A stretch of DNA of 64,000 nt from Pedobacter nutrimenti (GCF_003208655.1 NZ_QKLU01000007.1:62001-126000), one strand, 5' to 3'; positions 48,301 to 54,405 are shown, counted from the stretch's first letter. A program made the numbers and translations. Notes: generated from the letters alone by a model not told the origin.

Positions 48301-50251
48301 TGGAACGGCCATGAGTTACTGGTCATCGACCCAAAATGCCAGTACCGCTTATGGCAATTACTTCAATGGTACTGCAGTGACTACTGCCGACAAAGCTTCG
48401 GCCTTGCCTGTACGTTGTTTACGTGATATGATTGTTAAAAGCCTTCCTTCGGTGACCAATGTCACTGTGCCTGTTGCCGATATGACGACCAGCTCGGCCA
48501 AAGGTTATGCCACCGTAACGCTCGATGGTGGGTCAGCGGTTACCGCAAGAGGATTGGTTTGGAATACCAAAGGAAATCCAACGATAGCGGATAAAGTGAT
48601 TGCATTGGGCGTAAATACAGGTGACATCAGTGGCGTGATGCAAAACCTGGAAGAAGGCCCAACCTATTATGTACGCGCTTTTGCAACCAACGCTGCAGGT
48701 ACCACCTACAGTCCACTGGTCACCAGCTTTAAGATCTGTAATCCATTTACCGTGATCCACAGAGAAGGTTTAAATGGTGCACCTGTAGATAAAACGGTTA
48801 TCTATAAAACCATCAGTACCAGTGTTTCTGGTGCTGCCCGTTGCTGGATCGCGCAGAACCTGGGTGCGGATCAGCAGGCAGGTTCTTTTGCTGACAATAC
48901 AGAAACTTCATCGGGCTGGTACTGGCAGTTCAACAAAATACAGGGCTATAAATATGATGCGCCTAGTGGTGCCCGCACACCAAATTATGGCTGGGTTCCA
49001 TGGGTCGGATCTAACGGAGAAAACTCAAGCTGGGCCACAGCCAAAGACCCATGTGCCTTGTTATTGGGGGCAAGCTGGCGCTTACCAACTTCTACAGAAT
49101 GGACTGCAGTGTCTGCACCGCCTCAGTACTGGACAGCCGCTACACAAGCCTATGCTTCAGAACTGAAACTTCATGCGGCGGGCAGTACCAATACCTCGGG
49201 TGGCCTGGGCGGAAGGGGCAGCGGAATGGCTTACTGGTCATCGACCCAAAATGCAAACACCTCTTATGGTAATTACTTCCTGGGAACAGGTGTTTCCACT
49301 GCGGATAAGGGCGCTGCATTACCAGTTCGTTGCTTAAGGGATACCATTGTGGCCAGTAAACCAGCGGTAACCAATGTCATGCTGCCTACTGCAAAAATGA
49401 CTTCCAGCACGGCCGAGGGCTCTGCAACCATTGCCCTGGAAGGAAGTGCTCCGGTAACCTCAAGAGGACTGGTCTGGAATACAACCGGTAACCCGGTTCT
49501 TTCAGATTTTAGCCTGGCTTTGGGCAGCGGTACAGGTCCGGTTACCGGAACCCTGACCGGGCTTACAGAAGGCCCGACTTATTATGTCCGGGCCTATGCA
49601 ACCAATAGCGAAGGCACCATATACAGTCCGGTGGTCAGCAGTTTTAAAATCTGTAATCCTTTGACCGTTTCACATACTGCAGGGACTGTCGCCCCGGTAG
49701 ATAAAACGGTGACTTATGGAACGGTCAGCAGCAGTGTTTCCGGTGCGGCCAAATGCTGGATCACCCAAAACCTGGGTGCCGATCAGCAGGCCACAGCATT
49801 GAATGATGCAACTGAAGCCTCTGCCGGCTGGTACTGGGCCTTTAACCGCGTCCAGGGTTTTAAATTTGATGCTGCCGGCAGGACCCCTACCGCAGCACAG
49901 AAAGCCTGGGTAAATTCCAACGGGGAAAATTCCAGCTGGACAGCGGCAAATGATCCATGTACCCTGCTTTTAGGTGCAGGGTGGCGCTTGCCAAGTTCGG
50001 CAGAATGGGTTGCCGTGTACTCACCACCTCAATACTGGACCACACAAGCCCTGGCTTATGCTTCAGAATTAAAACTGCACGCGGCCGGAAATACCAATTA
50101 TGCCGGAGGGCTGCTGTCAAGGGGAACGGCCATGAATTACTGGTCCTCTACCCAGAACGCAAGTACCGCTTATGGAAATTGTTTTAGCGGTACACTGGTC
50201 ACAACGGCCGATAAAGCTTCTGCTTTACCCATTCGCTGTTTAAAAGATTAA
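36320..50251 (+). CDS. Giant secreted Fn3-like / Fib_succ_major repeat protein (4643 aa)
   Basis: Starts at TTG 36320, which has AAGGAG 8 nt before it and gives a complete signal peptide (MKTFIHTIKLMLILLFAGAA); the next ATG (36350) would lose its basic part. Residues about 25-200 hold modules like those of the two upstream proteins (MLIYSTKDQQPLIYNG). Then come about 23 tandem Fn3-like domains of about 100 aa, each ending TTYYVRAYATNSVGTAYGNE-like, to about residue 2520. Finally seven Fn3-like domains alternate with seven Fib_succ_major blocks (WYWQFNK, WRLPTSAEW, YWSSTQN, LPVRCLRD). Each block has four cysteines at fixed places. No CHU_C or Por domain is seen at the end. Presumed to be a rope-like surface adhesin. 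The adjacent thioredoxin-like gene may fold its disulfides. Confidence 0.92.
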   Translation: MKTFIHTIKLMLILLFAGAATASAQQFFRVIGGIPHLPAVDPAVVAAPVQGMLIYSTKDQQPLIYNGTAWESLCSNNINVSTVKDYLEVKSGIPYLSALTNVPAGNISAGGVYYSKTEKTMMIHDGNNWNSVAKLTGKSVFSQSSGFSTNSGLKISKLPVLGSNPVPLGLSAGAMYVNTVSRALRYYDGAVWKDISCLPVISTVPPNNITNIAARSGADIKSNGGSAIILQGICWSTSANPDTTLSTKTRNLVTGKDTGIFPGLITGLQANTVYHVRAYALNSSGIVYGEDLIFRSAPASLPDIITLDIDNFSPVMANSGGAINSDGGAPITLRGVTWSTTGDPKDDPDAFFTRDGSGVGTFPSRLTDLVRNTTYYVRAYADNIAGRAYGNLLQFTTPMATAPVLSSPNIKITDITDVSAVSEVTIINNGGETVIERGVCWSTDRVNYTYNPSTTVNPTDIGTFLCKMTGLTSGTLYYVKAYAKNIIGTSYSSETSFITTSLPTLTTIIPYNYDAASHVNGWFPGYNGTIALSGGDISSNGVSLITKRGIVWDTNAAPTIDLNTKTEQSINGSGMGTFYHYLTSLTPGSTYHVRAYATNKLGTAYGEEMVFKTPQVPILTTTAAGPVANTSLSSGGSITDDGRMPVHTRGLCWATTDNPTVDGQHTVNGSGSGTFLSSITGLMGSTTYYIRAYAINYVGIGYGATLVVKTAAPQKPAVTTLAASSTSGSTSAGGGEVTDNGGAEVTSRGLLWSSQPDFTPDLSSPNKTTESGGTGRFNSTINGLEPNKTYYVRAYAVNSAGAAYGEALSFKTFTLAQLITTEASSITSTTAVSGGDIFSDGGDKVTSSGIVWSTKPNPTRDLPSRTQGGTGVGSFIHSLTELMGNTTYYVRAYAVNRAGTAYGNEITFNTAPAILPSLKTEEATEITGKTVKSGGRIISNGGAELIMTGMVWSQTQGFLPDTVVNNKTIQQDAGSFISMIKGLQPGTTYYARAYAANSVGLVYGNEIVFKTASLATLTTLKPVASSITSTSATSGGTIISNGGSYIQSNGICWGTSPNPTLDDSFVVAGSGSGSFAADLKDLMGSTTYYVRAFATNAAGTAYGNLESLVTKAPVPLTIQTLQATNIKGTSASSGGNILSSGGALVSTRGVVWATSADFKPDTVVSSRTADTGYDKGIFQSNLKKLKPGTTYYVRAYASSIAGTVYGNLVSFSTPKLATITTNTPTFVSNNTAQTGGNISDAGGAEVTERGVVWSTIANFDPEDPGLSGRTSDGGGTGIFNSYLKDLLSDTRYYARAYAVTSGGTAFGQQVSFTTGAPKLPSLTTTLPSQVTGTTAIGGGEITDEGGAVVQSQGVVWSTQENFDPVTVTQNKTVQNGSGKGIFTSNIIGLSPGTTYYIRAYATNKVGTAYGNQFSFISRPPIPITVVTTKASSITGTSATSGGEITRNDGLLVSTRGILWSVYPDFNPDTITVNKTAETGYDKGVFTSYLKNLTPGTTYYVRAYAVSNAGTAYGEVISFVTADLATITTNSPGLITNTTADFGGNISYSGGSNVTSRGMIWSTVENFIPDLSTTNKTYNGSGTGSFTTTITGLVADTKYYFRAYAVNIAGVAYGQQIGITTYPPVLPELTTTAAVRITGTSASSGGNITDEGGVTAEIRGVVWSLVPNFDPVKVTTNRTTQTGAGKGIFVSNIAGLQLGTTYYIRAYASNRVGTAYGNELSFTTQTVASISTIAISANTGTTAMSGGLISMDGGAAVLQQGVVWSTSPNPTTGLVTKTSDAGSGRFNSKLTNLKPATTYYVRAYVINSLGTSYGNEIVFTTNPVLASLTTTDPAITSNTTASSGGTITFDGGAPITERGIVWSSQANFKPDTVKTNRTSDGQGDGTFMSDLTDLVKSTTYYVRAYATNAAGTAYGNQLTVTIFATSPILITKKVTSIAGYTAISGGIITSDGGATVTKRGIVWSTSQNPTIALSTKTSDPDAGDGTFSSALSGLQQNTLYYVRAYAINAIGVAYGLEESFFTLALPTLTATTEVTNIRSTTASSGGEITDDGRTPILSRGIVWSTYSGPTISLGTKTVDNVTKGIGVFSANMSGLAPNTTYYVRAYASNSVGVNYGSERVFKTNIVSLPTLTTAAVSSIQGTSAMGGGEVIDDGGMPVVTRGIVWSTSTGPTIALSTKIVNGTAGTGSYSNVFAGLVPGTTYYVRAYATNSVGTAYGNEVSFTSSAVLPTLSNVTLSNVKMTSADGAATLTFNGGAAISDLGFVWNTVDTIPATGNRFSAGPNGTAISGTISGLLPNTKYFVWAYGSNTIGTGYSTKSTVLTTPTLPTITTTKPSAITQSTASSGGTVTNDGGAAVTAKGIVWSTDKDPTTDLTTKTLNGTGLGGFASSITGLTKGTKYYVRAYAVNSMGTAYGNLDSLSTLDIPVLTTTPASNIASTSASSGGEITSDGGTAVTVRGVVWDKAKDPTIALSTKTSNGTGKGIFVSSLTPLSLATKYYFRAYATNSVGTAYGNLDSLKTPAVLPVVSVVKLSDMTETTVTGTSEVTYDGGADVTARGLVWNTTGNPTLENSTVVPAGTGTGGFSGLVEGLEEGLTFYIRGYATNSVGTGYSTDVASFQICKPVTVIHRAGLNGAPADKTITYKLINTKLSGASKCWITQNLGSDKQAASLGDATEAASGWYWQFNKLQGYKYDATGTRTPNNAWTPWINGNGENLNWVAANDPCTQLMGGGWRIPTSAEWAAVSAAPQSWTTTAMAYASELKLHAAGNTNYTGGLLARGTAMSYWSSTQNASTAYGNYFNGLGMTTADKASALPLRCLRDMIIKSVPTVTNVSAPVSGMTVNTAEGAATVTNDGGVAVTARGLVWNTTGNPTLDDNVMASGSGTGDFKALLLNLEEGPTYYVRAYATNSEGTAYSPLVTSFKICNPFTVIHREGLNGAPVDKTVTYKTISTSVSGAARCWIAQNLGADQQAISLTDNTELSSGWYWQFNKIQGFKYDVVTGARTPNYAWVPWITSNGENSNWVAAKDPCTQLLGLSWRLPTSTEWAAVSAPPQYWTATTQAYASELKLHAAGSTNTSGGLGGRGSGMAYWSSTQNVNTSYGNYFLGTGITTADKAAALPVRCLRDMIVKNLPTVTNVVVPVSGMTENSAAGSATVATDGGAAVTARGLVWNTTGTPTTADNVIALGASTGDISGVLSGLEEGPTYYVRAFATNSEGTAYSPLVTSFKICNPFTVIHRAGLNGAPADKTVTYKTVSTSLSGAARCWITQNLGSDQQAGALGDASEPSSGWYWQFNKIQGYKYDATGSRTPNNGWVPWINSNGENSNWLPANDPCILLLGTSWRLPTSAEWVSVYTPPQNWTTTAMAYASELKLHAAGNTNYTGGLLARGTAMSYWSSTQNASTAYGNYFNGTAVTTADKASALPVRCLRDMIVKSLPAVTNVVVPVSGMTVNTAEGSATVTGDGGTAVTARGLVWNTTGTPTTDDNIIAAGSGTGDFKSLLKDLEEGPTYYVRAFATNSAGTAYSTVVTSFKICNPFTVIHREGLNGAPVDKTVTYKTISTSVSGAARCWIAQNLGADQQAISLTDNTELSSGWYWQFNKIQGFKYDAAGARSPNNAWVPWITSNGENLSWVAAKDPCTLLLGASWRLPTSTEWAAVAAPPQYWTATTQAYASELKLHAAGSTNTSGGLGGRGSGMAYWSSTQNANSSYGNYFLGTGITTADKAAALPVRCLRDMIVKNLPTLTNVVVPVSGMTENSAAGSATVATDGGAAVTARGLVWNTTGTPTTADNVIPLGKNTGDISGVLNSLEEGPTYYVRAFATNSEGTAYSPLVTSFKICNPFTVIHRAGLNGAPADKTVTYKTVSTSLSGAARCWITQNLGSDQQATALGDATEASSGWYWQFNKIQGFKYDAAGARTPNNGWVSWITSNGESSNWVTGNDPCTLLLGTSWRLPTSAEWVSVYTPPQNWTTTAMAYASELKLHAAGNTNYTGGLLARGTAMSYWSSTQNASTAYGNYFNGTAVTTADKASALPVRCLRDMIVKSLPSVTNVTVPVADMTTSSAKGYATVTLDGGSAVTARGLVWNTKGNPTIADKVIALGVNTGDISGVMQNLEEGPTYYVRAFATNAAGTTYSPLVTSFKICNPFTVIHREGLNGAPVDKTVIYKTISTSVSGAARCWIAQNLGADQQAGSFADNTETSSGWYWQFNKIQGYKYDAPSGARTPNYGWVPWVGSNGENSSWATAKDPCALLLGASWRLPTSTEWTAVSAPPQYWTAATQAYASELKLHAAGSTNTSGGLGGRGSGMAYWSSTQNANTSYGNYFLGTGVSTADKGAALPVRCLRDTIVASKPAVTNVMLPTAKMTSSTAEGSATIALEGSAPVTSRGLVWNTTGNPVLSDFSLALGSGTGPVTGTLTGLTEGPTYYVRAYATNSEGTIYSPVVSSFKICNPLTVSHTAGTVAPVDKTVTYGTVSSSVSGAAKCWITQNLGADQQATALNDATEASAGWYWAFNRVQGFKFDAAGRTPTAAQKAWVNSNGENSSWTAANDPCTLLLGAGWRLPSSAEWVAVYSPPQYWTTQALAYASELKLHAAGNTNYAGGLLSRGTAMNYWSSTQNASTAYGNCFSGTLVTTADKASALPIRCLKD
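36930..44165 (+). repeat. About 24 Fn3-like coding repeats of about 300 bp
   Basis: Twenty-three tandem units plus one leading into the C-terminal blocks, each about 100 codons. The most conserved parts are the strand before SGG[EN]I, the RG[IV]VWST strand and the final YYVRAYA-x-N-x-x-G-x-x-YG. Some repeats have Cys for Val in GICWST/GVCWST. DNA identity between neighbours is low, so the array is old. Confidence 0.85.
44168..50248 (+). repeat. Seven about 912-bp repeats with an alternating A/B pattern
   Basis: Unit starts (the ICNPFTVIH codons) fall at about 44168, 45082, 45997, 46909, 47818, 48730 and 49648. Units 1, 3 and 5 share NTNYTGGLLARGTAMSYWSS; units 2, 4 and 6 share STNTSGGLGGRGSGMAYWSS. 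Unit 7 is A-like but diverged. DNA identity is highest at a distance of two units (about 1824 bp): for example about 45643-45830 and 47467-47654 are nearly identical, and about 44590-44700 matches 46420-46530. The unit of the last duplications was therefore an A-B pair. Confidence 0.9.
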
Positions 50252-50258
50252 AATTGAA

Positions 50259-51710
50259 ATGAAAATGATCCGTAAAAAATATACAAACAAATCCTGCCGG
50301 CTGCTCCTGGCATTGATGGGGCTGGGCGGTGTTTCTGCCTCAGCGCAACAGCAGGACCTGAACTTAAAAATCCATTTGTCCGGTGTCTATAAAACAAAGA
50401 TCAGCCTGCTTACCTTAAATAACCTGGCGGCCAAACCCGTAATAGAAAAAGCGGATGTCAAAAACGGAGAAACCGTTACCTTGAAAATTTCAAGGGAGCT
50501 GCTGCCGGCAGAATTTGTCCTACGTTTTGATTATCAGGAAAAAGAAGGCAGCAATCCTTATCCCGGAGAGAAACAGATCATCCTTAACAAACAGGATGTG
50601 GAACTCTGGGCAAAGCCCAAAGCCCTGAACCACTCCGACAGTACGTATTTTCAAAAGGAAGAAACCGAGAACAGGCTTTTCGCCAGTTTCACCGAGCAGC
50701 AGGCAAAACAAAAGGTACAGCTGGGGCTTTTACAGAACTTTCTGATGAATTATGACCAACCCCAATCGGCATTTTTTATACAGGGCGCCAAAGAATATGA
50801 AAACAGAAGACAAGTGTATAACCAATGGATCCTTGACCAGGTCCGGCAGCATAAAAACACTTTTGTCAGCAGCACTTTTATTTTTCAGTATGCCTCTCCG
50901 GTGGAGTGGAAAGGTACAGAAAAAGACAGGCTGAACAGCGTGATTGCACATTATTTTGACGACATGGACTTTAAAGATGCCGCGATGATCAGAACTGCAG
51001 GCCTGAAGGACTGGATGAACAATTATGTGAACATGTATGGCACCATGGCCACTACGATCCCGCTTCGGGATTCTCTTTTCACCCTGGCTGGGCGAAGGGC
51101 TATAGAAAAAGCGAAAAAAGGAGATCCGCTGGTCTATGGCTGGATGGTGGATTATTTTTATGCAGGTTACGAAAGTTTTAACATGACTTCTGGTATAAAA
51201 ATGCTGGAACCTTATTTAAATGACCCGGCCTGTCTGACCAAAAAAAGAAGAGCCATAGAACAACGGCTTAAAGGCATAGAAAGCCTGGTTGCCGGAAGCA
51301 TTGCCCCGGATTTTAACTGGAAACTGGCTTCGGGTAAAAGCATCCGTTTTCACGAATTTAAAACAGAAGCAAAATATAAACTGGTGTTGTTCTGGTCGGC
51401 CGAATGCCAGCATTGTAAGGAACTGATGGAAAAATTATATCCCTGGTACCTGCAGGCTTCCAGGAGCGAGATGATGGAGGTGTTTGCCATCAGCCTGGAC
51501 GAAACTGAAACAGAAATTCCGGCCTGGGAACAAGAAAAATTAAAGCTGCCTGCCTTTAAACATAAACGTGCAGAACAAGGGATCCGGAGCCCCGAGGCTG
51601 CGGACTATTTTGTGCTGTCTACGCCAACAATGGTGCTGGTGGACAGCAAGAGTAATAAAATCGTGTCCCTGCCCGAAAGCGTGGAACAGCTGCAGGCCGG
51701 AATGAAATAA
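50259..51710 (+). CDS. Secreted thioredoxin-like (TlpA/AhpC-type) protein
   Basis: 483 aa. Signal peptide ending near SASAQQ. The N-terminal 320 residues are helical and beta-rich, with a DUF4369-like beginning (LKIHLSGVYKTKISLLTLN), and I do not recognise them with certainty. From about 345 there is a thioredoxin fold: GSIAPDFNWKLASGK, then LVLFWSAECQHCKELMEK with CQHC (Cys383/Cys386), and the cis-Pro in STPTMVLVDS. The family works in periplasmic disulfide reduction, isomerisation or oxidation. It begins 7 nt after the giant gene, the only adhesin of the operon that contains many cysteines, so a dedicated role in its folding is attractive but inferred. Confidence 0.85.
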   Translation: MKMIRKKYTNKSCRLLLALMGLGGVSASAQQQDLNLKIHLSGVYKTKISLLTLNNLAAKPVIEKADVKNGETVTLKISRELLPAEFVLRFDYQEKEGSNPYPGEKQIILNKQDVELWAKPKALNHSDSTYFQKEETENRLFASFTEQQAKQKVQLGLLQNFLMNYDQPQSAFFIQGAKEYENRRQVYNQWILDQVRQHKNTFVSSTFIFQYASPVEWKGTEKDRLNSVIAHYFDDMDFKDAAMIRTAGLKDWMNNYVNMYGTMATTIPLRDSLFTLAGRRAIEKAKKGDPLVYGWMVDYFYAGYESFNMTSGIKMLEPYLNDPACLTKKRRAIEQRLKGIESLVAGSIAPDFNWKLASGKSIRFHEFKTEAKYKLVLFWSAECQHCKELMEKLYPWYLQASRSEMMEVFAISLDETETEIPAWEQEKLKLPAFKHKRAEQGIRSPEAADYFVLSTPTMVLVDSKSNKIVSLPESVEQLQAGMK

Positions 51711-51727
51711 AGTATAGGATAAAAGAA

Positions 51728-52480
51728 ATGAAAAAATTAGCATTGATACCTGCCATTTTACTGCTCATGAGCGGGCTGAGGTTAAGCGCACAATTGAAGG
51801 TGGGTTCCGAAGGTATGCTCATTCAGGATGGAACAGTGTTTTTTTCCGAAGGCTTGACCCTGGTCCCTTCGGGTAGCCTGGCATTGAACAACCTTAGCCT
51901 GGTTAGAAATTCGACAGTGGTCATCTGGCCCAAATTCAACAGCATTCAGCGCATGCACCGTTTCAGTAAGCCGGTCGCTTTTAAAGGAGAACTCTCCATG
52001 AATTACCTGGAAGAAGAACTGAACGGCAATGAGGCTAAAAAACTAAGCCTGGCCTATGCCAAGGTGACCAGTACCAATTACAAGGATTTTCAGACGGTGA
52101 AAGAAAGTGTGGTGGACCCGAAAGCCCGGTACATCGGACAACTGTTTACCGAGGCCATTAACCTGTCAGACCTGACGGCGGTAAACCTGGAACCTGCGAC
52201 CGATCCTTATAAGGAAATAGAGGCGAATAATATGATTACCCCAAATGGTGATGGGGTGAACGATACCTGGGTGGTTAAAAACATCCATTTATTTCCTAAC
52301 AACGAACTGCGCATCTTTGACCGGGAAGGCCGGATTGTTTTTATGATGTTTGGTTATGACAATTCCTGGAACGGGCAGTTTAACGGAAATCCCTTACCTG
52401 AAGATACCTATTATTACATTTTAACCTTTGACTCCGGAAGATCGAAAAAAACGGGTTTTATTTCTATCGTCCGGGATTAA
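51728..52480 (+). CDS. CHU_C (gliding-motility C-terminal, T9SS type-B signal) protein
   Basis: 250 aa. Signal peptide (LALIPAILLLMSGLRLSA), then about 140 residues of beta structure of unknown type. The C-terminal CHU_C domain covers about 165-250: NMITPNGDGVNDTWVVKNIH, LRIFDREGRIVFMM, WNGQFNGNPLPEDTYYYIL and TGFISIVRD. CHU_C domains are type-B sorting signals that take proteins through the type IX secretion system, in partnership with PorP/SprF proteins; such a gene follows directly. In this operon it is the only protein with an obvious T9SS signal, so it may be the tether or cap of the fibre proteins. Confidence 0.9.
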   Translation: MKKLALIPAILLLMSGLRLSAQLKVGSEGMLIQDGTVFFSEGLTLVPSGSLALNNLSLVRNSTVVIWPKFNSIQRMHRFSKPVAFKGELSMNYLEEELNGNEAKKLSLAYAKVTSTNYKDFQTVKESVVDPKARYIGQLFTEAINLSDLTAVNLEPATDPYKEIEANNMITPNGDGVNDTWVVKNIHLFPNNELRIFDREGRIVFMMFGYDNSWNGQFNGNPLPEDTYYYILTFDSGRSKKTGFISIVRD

Positions 52481-52515
52481 AACCACAAAATACAATACGA
52501 AAATTGAATACCTAC

Positions 52516-53433
52516 ATGACAAAAAATATACGTTTAACCGGAATCCTGTTGCTACTGGCCCTTTGCTGGTCATCCGTAAGAGTCTCTTCACAGATCATTC
52601 CGCTGGGGGTGCAGTATTATGAAAACCAGTATATGGGGAACCCGGCATTTGCAGGTTGGGGTGGTGGCCTCACCCTGAACCTGAGCTACCGAAACCAGTG
52701 GAAATCCATTCCAGGATCACCGGTCACCATGGCCTTTACCGGTGATTATGGAAAAGATAAGGTAGGGCTGGGCTTGAGCCTGTATTCCGATAAAGCGGGG
52801 CTCATTAGCAGGACCCGGGCAGTAGGTACCTATGCCTATCACCTTCCTTTAAACGATGATAAACAATATGTTCATTTTGGGATATCCCTGGGTATGATGA
52901 ACGAGCGTCTGGATATGCCCAATATCATCGCAGATCCCAATGACCAGTCGGCAGGCCGCTTCAATGAAAGAAAAACTTATCTGGATGGAGATTTTGGAAT
53001 TGCCTATACCAATGAAAAAGTTACCTTGCAGGGCGCTTTGCCAAACCTAAAAAAACTGTTGAAAAAAGACGACAACAATACCGTAGACCGCACCACTTAT
53101 TTATTGGCCTTTGCTTATAAAATCGGTAACCCCGCAGAGGCTATTGCACTGGAACCAAAAATCAGTTTCCGTGCAGCCAAAGACATTGAGAACATCTGGG
53201 ACCTGGGGACCAACCTGAAGTTTCCCGGTGATATGATTTCGGTGATGGGCATGTACCACAGCAATAAAAGCTCTACTTTTGGAATTGGGTTAAACTATAA
53301 GGAATTCCTGATTCAGGGGTTTTACACCAGTCAGCTGGCTGCAGAAAGGGTCCGAACCGGAGGGGATTTTGAAATTAACCTGAAAATTCGCCTGTTCAGG
53401 AACAAGGATGTGCGGGATGTGAAAGTTTTTTAG
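52516..53433 (+). CDS. PorP/SprF family T9SS outer-membrane protein
   Basis: 305 aa from ATG 52516; an in-frame TTG at 52504 is less likely. Signal peptide (GILLLLALCWSSVRVSSQ) and then the family start IIPLGVQYYENQYMGNPAFAG. The rest alternates short strands typical of a 14-stranded barrel: LSYRNQWKSIPGSPVTMAF, VGLGLSLYSDKAGLISRT, VHFGISLGMMNERLD, and a C-terminal strand FEINLKIRLFRN. PorP/SprF proteins are needed for secretion of specific CHU_C-bearing substrates such as SprB in Flavobacterium. Last gene of the operon; no clear terminator follows before alkA, 56 nt later. Confidence 0.92.
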   Translation: MTKNIRLTGILLLLALCWSSVRVSSQIIPLGVQYYENQYMGNPAFAGWGGGLTLNLSYRNQWKSIPGSPVTMAFTGDYGKDKVGLGLSLYSDKAGLISRTRAVGTYAYHLPLNDDKQYVHFGISLGMMNERLDMPNIIADPNDQSAGRFNERKTYLDGDFGIAYTNEKVTLQGALPNLKKLLKKDDNNTVDRTTYLLAFAYKIGNPAEAIALEPKISFRAAKDIENIWDLGTNLKFPGDMISVMGMYHSNKSSTFGIGLNYKEFLIQGFYTSQLAAERVRTGGDFEINLKIRLFRNKDVRDVKVF

Positions 53434-53477
53434 GCCACAAAAGCAAGAAACGGGTATTCAGGGAAAGCGCAATCTGT

Positions 53478-53485
53478 TAACTTTG
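53478..53485 (+). promoter_or_regulatory. Candidate -7 box of alkA
   Basis: TAACTTTG matches TAnnTTTG exactly, but ends only 4 nt before the ATG at 53490, so it would give a leaderless or nearly leaderless mRNA. No good -33 box is present. Weak. Confidence 0.2.
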
Positions 53486-53489
53486 AAAC

Positions 53490-54398
53490 ATGAACAGCCC
53501 ATTGATTCTGGATTACCCGGTGCCACCCCTTTTTAGTTTTAAAGAATGTCTGTGGTTTTTGAATCGAAACTACGACGACTGTATGCACCGAATCAGTTCG
53601 GGTGCCATAACCAAGGCCATTTCCCTGCCGGAGGGAGATTTTTTGATCCGTATAGCAGAACACAGACAAATGATCCGAATGGAAATTCTGGATGGTGCGG
53701 ATATAGAAAACCACAGAGAGGTGTTGGAGCAATACCTTAAAAATTGGTTTGATCTGGATAGGGATCCCCGGCCTTTGTATGAATTGCTCAAAAAAGACCC
53801 GCAGCTGAGTTATATGGTCACTGCTTTTCAGGGGCTCAGGTTGGTGAGTATGCCAGATCTTTTTGAAGCCCTGTGCTGGGGCATCACCGGACAGCAGATC
53901 AACCTGAGTTTTGCCTATAAACTCAAAAGAAGACTGGTCGAAAAATATGGACGCAGCATAGAGCATGAAGGAAACGTTTATCACCTTTTTCCAAAACCAA
54001 CGGCGCTCGCTAAGGCCGGGATCACTGATCTTATGGACATGCAGTTCTCTCAAAAAAAAGCAGAATATCTGATTGGATTGTCAAAGGCTTTTTTAGATGG
54101 AACGATCAGTGAAAAAACATTGAAGGCTTTACCTTCTTTAAAGGAAAGGCAACAGGTCCTGACGGCCATTCGGGGCATTGGCCTGTGGACCGCCAACTAT
54201 GCGCTGATGAAATCTTTCCGGGAAAATTCCTGTATCCCTTATGGAGATGTCGGTTTGCTCAATGCCCTGATCGCCCACGGAATCATGCAGCAAAAAACGG
54301 ATAGGGAGCAAATGGATCATTTTTTTGAGAAATATAAGGGCTGGGAAAGCTACCTGGTCTTTTACCTCTGGCGAAGCCTGTCCCAGCCTGAGCAATAA
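53490..54398 (+). CDS. DNA-3-methyladenine glycosylase II (AlkA-like)
   Basis: 302 aa, HhH-GPD superfamily. The N-terminal beta domain (PLFSFKECLWFLNRN) is followed by the helical glycosylase core: WGITGQQINLSFAYKLKRR, the helix-hairpin-helix IRGIGLWTANYAL and the catalytic Asp253 in PYGDVGLLN. There is no C-terminal Cys4 iron-sulfur cluster, as expected for AlkA. The enzyme removes alkylated purines such as 3-methyladenine. It is convergent with the 2OG oxygenase gene (7 nt between stops), which is itself coupled to the Ogt fusion, making a compact alkylation-repair locus. Confidence 0.93.
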   Translation: MNSPLILDYPVPPLFSFKECLWFLNRNYDDCMHRISSGAITKAISLPEGDFLIRIAEHRQMIRMEILDGADIENHREVLEQYLKNWFDLDRDPRPLYELLKKDPQLSYMVTAFQGLRLVSMPDLFEALCWGITGQQINLSFAYKLKRRLVEKYGRSIEHEGNVYHLFPKPTALAKAGITDLMDMQFSQKKAEYLIGLSKAFLDGTISEKTLKALPSLKERQQVLTAIRGIGLWTANYALMKSFRENSCIPYGDVGLLNALIAHGIMQQKTDREQMDHFFEKYKGWESYLVFYLWRSLSQPEQ

Positions 54399-54405
54399 GC
54401 AGCAG

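Noticed and set aside
44168-50248. Regular repeats considered as a CRISPR-like or transposon array
   Set aside because: They are 912-bp coding repeats in one open frame with protein-domain conservation.
53430-54053. 207-codon minus-strand frame across alkA
   Set aside because: It overlaps all of the AlkA catalytic core and has no family-like motif; a shadow frame.
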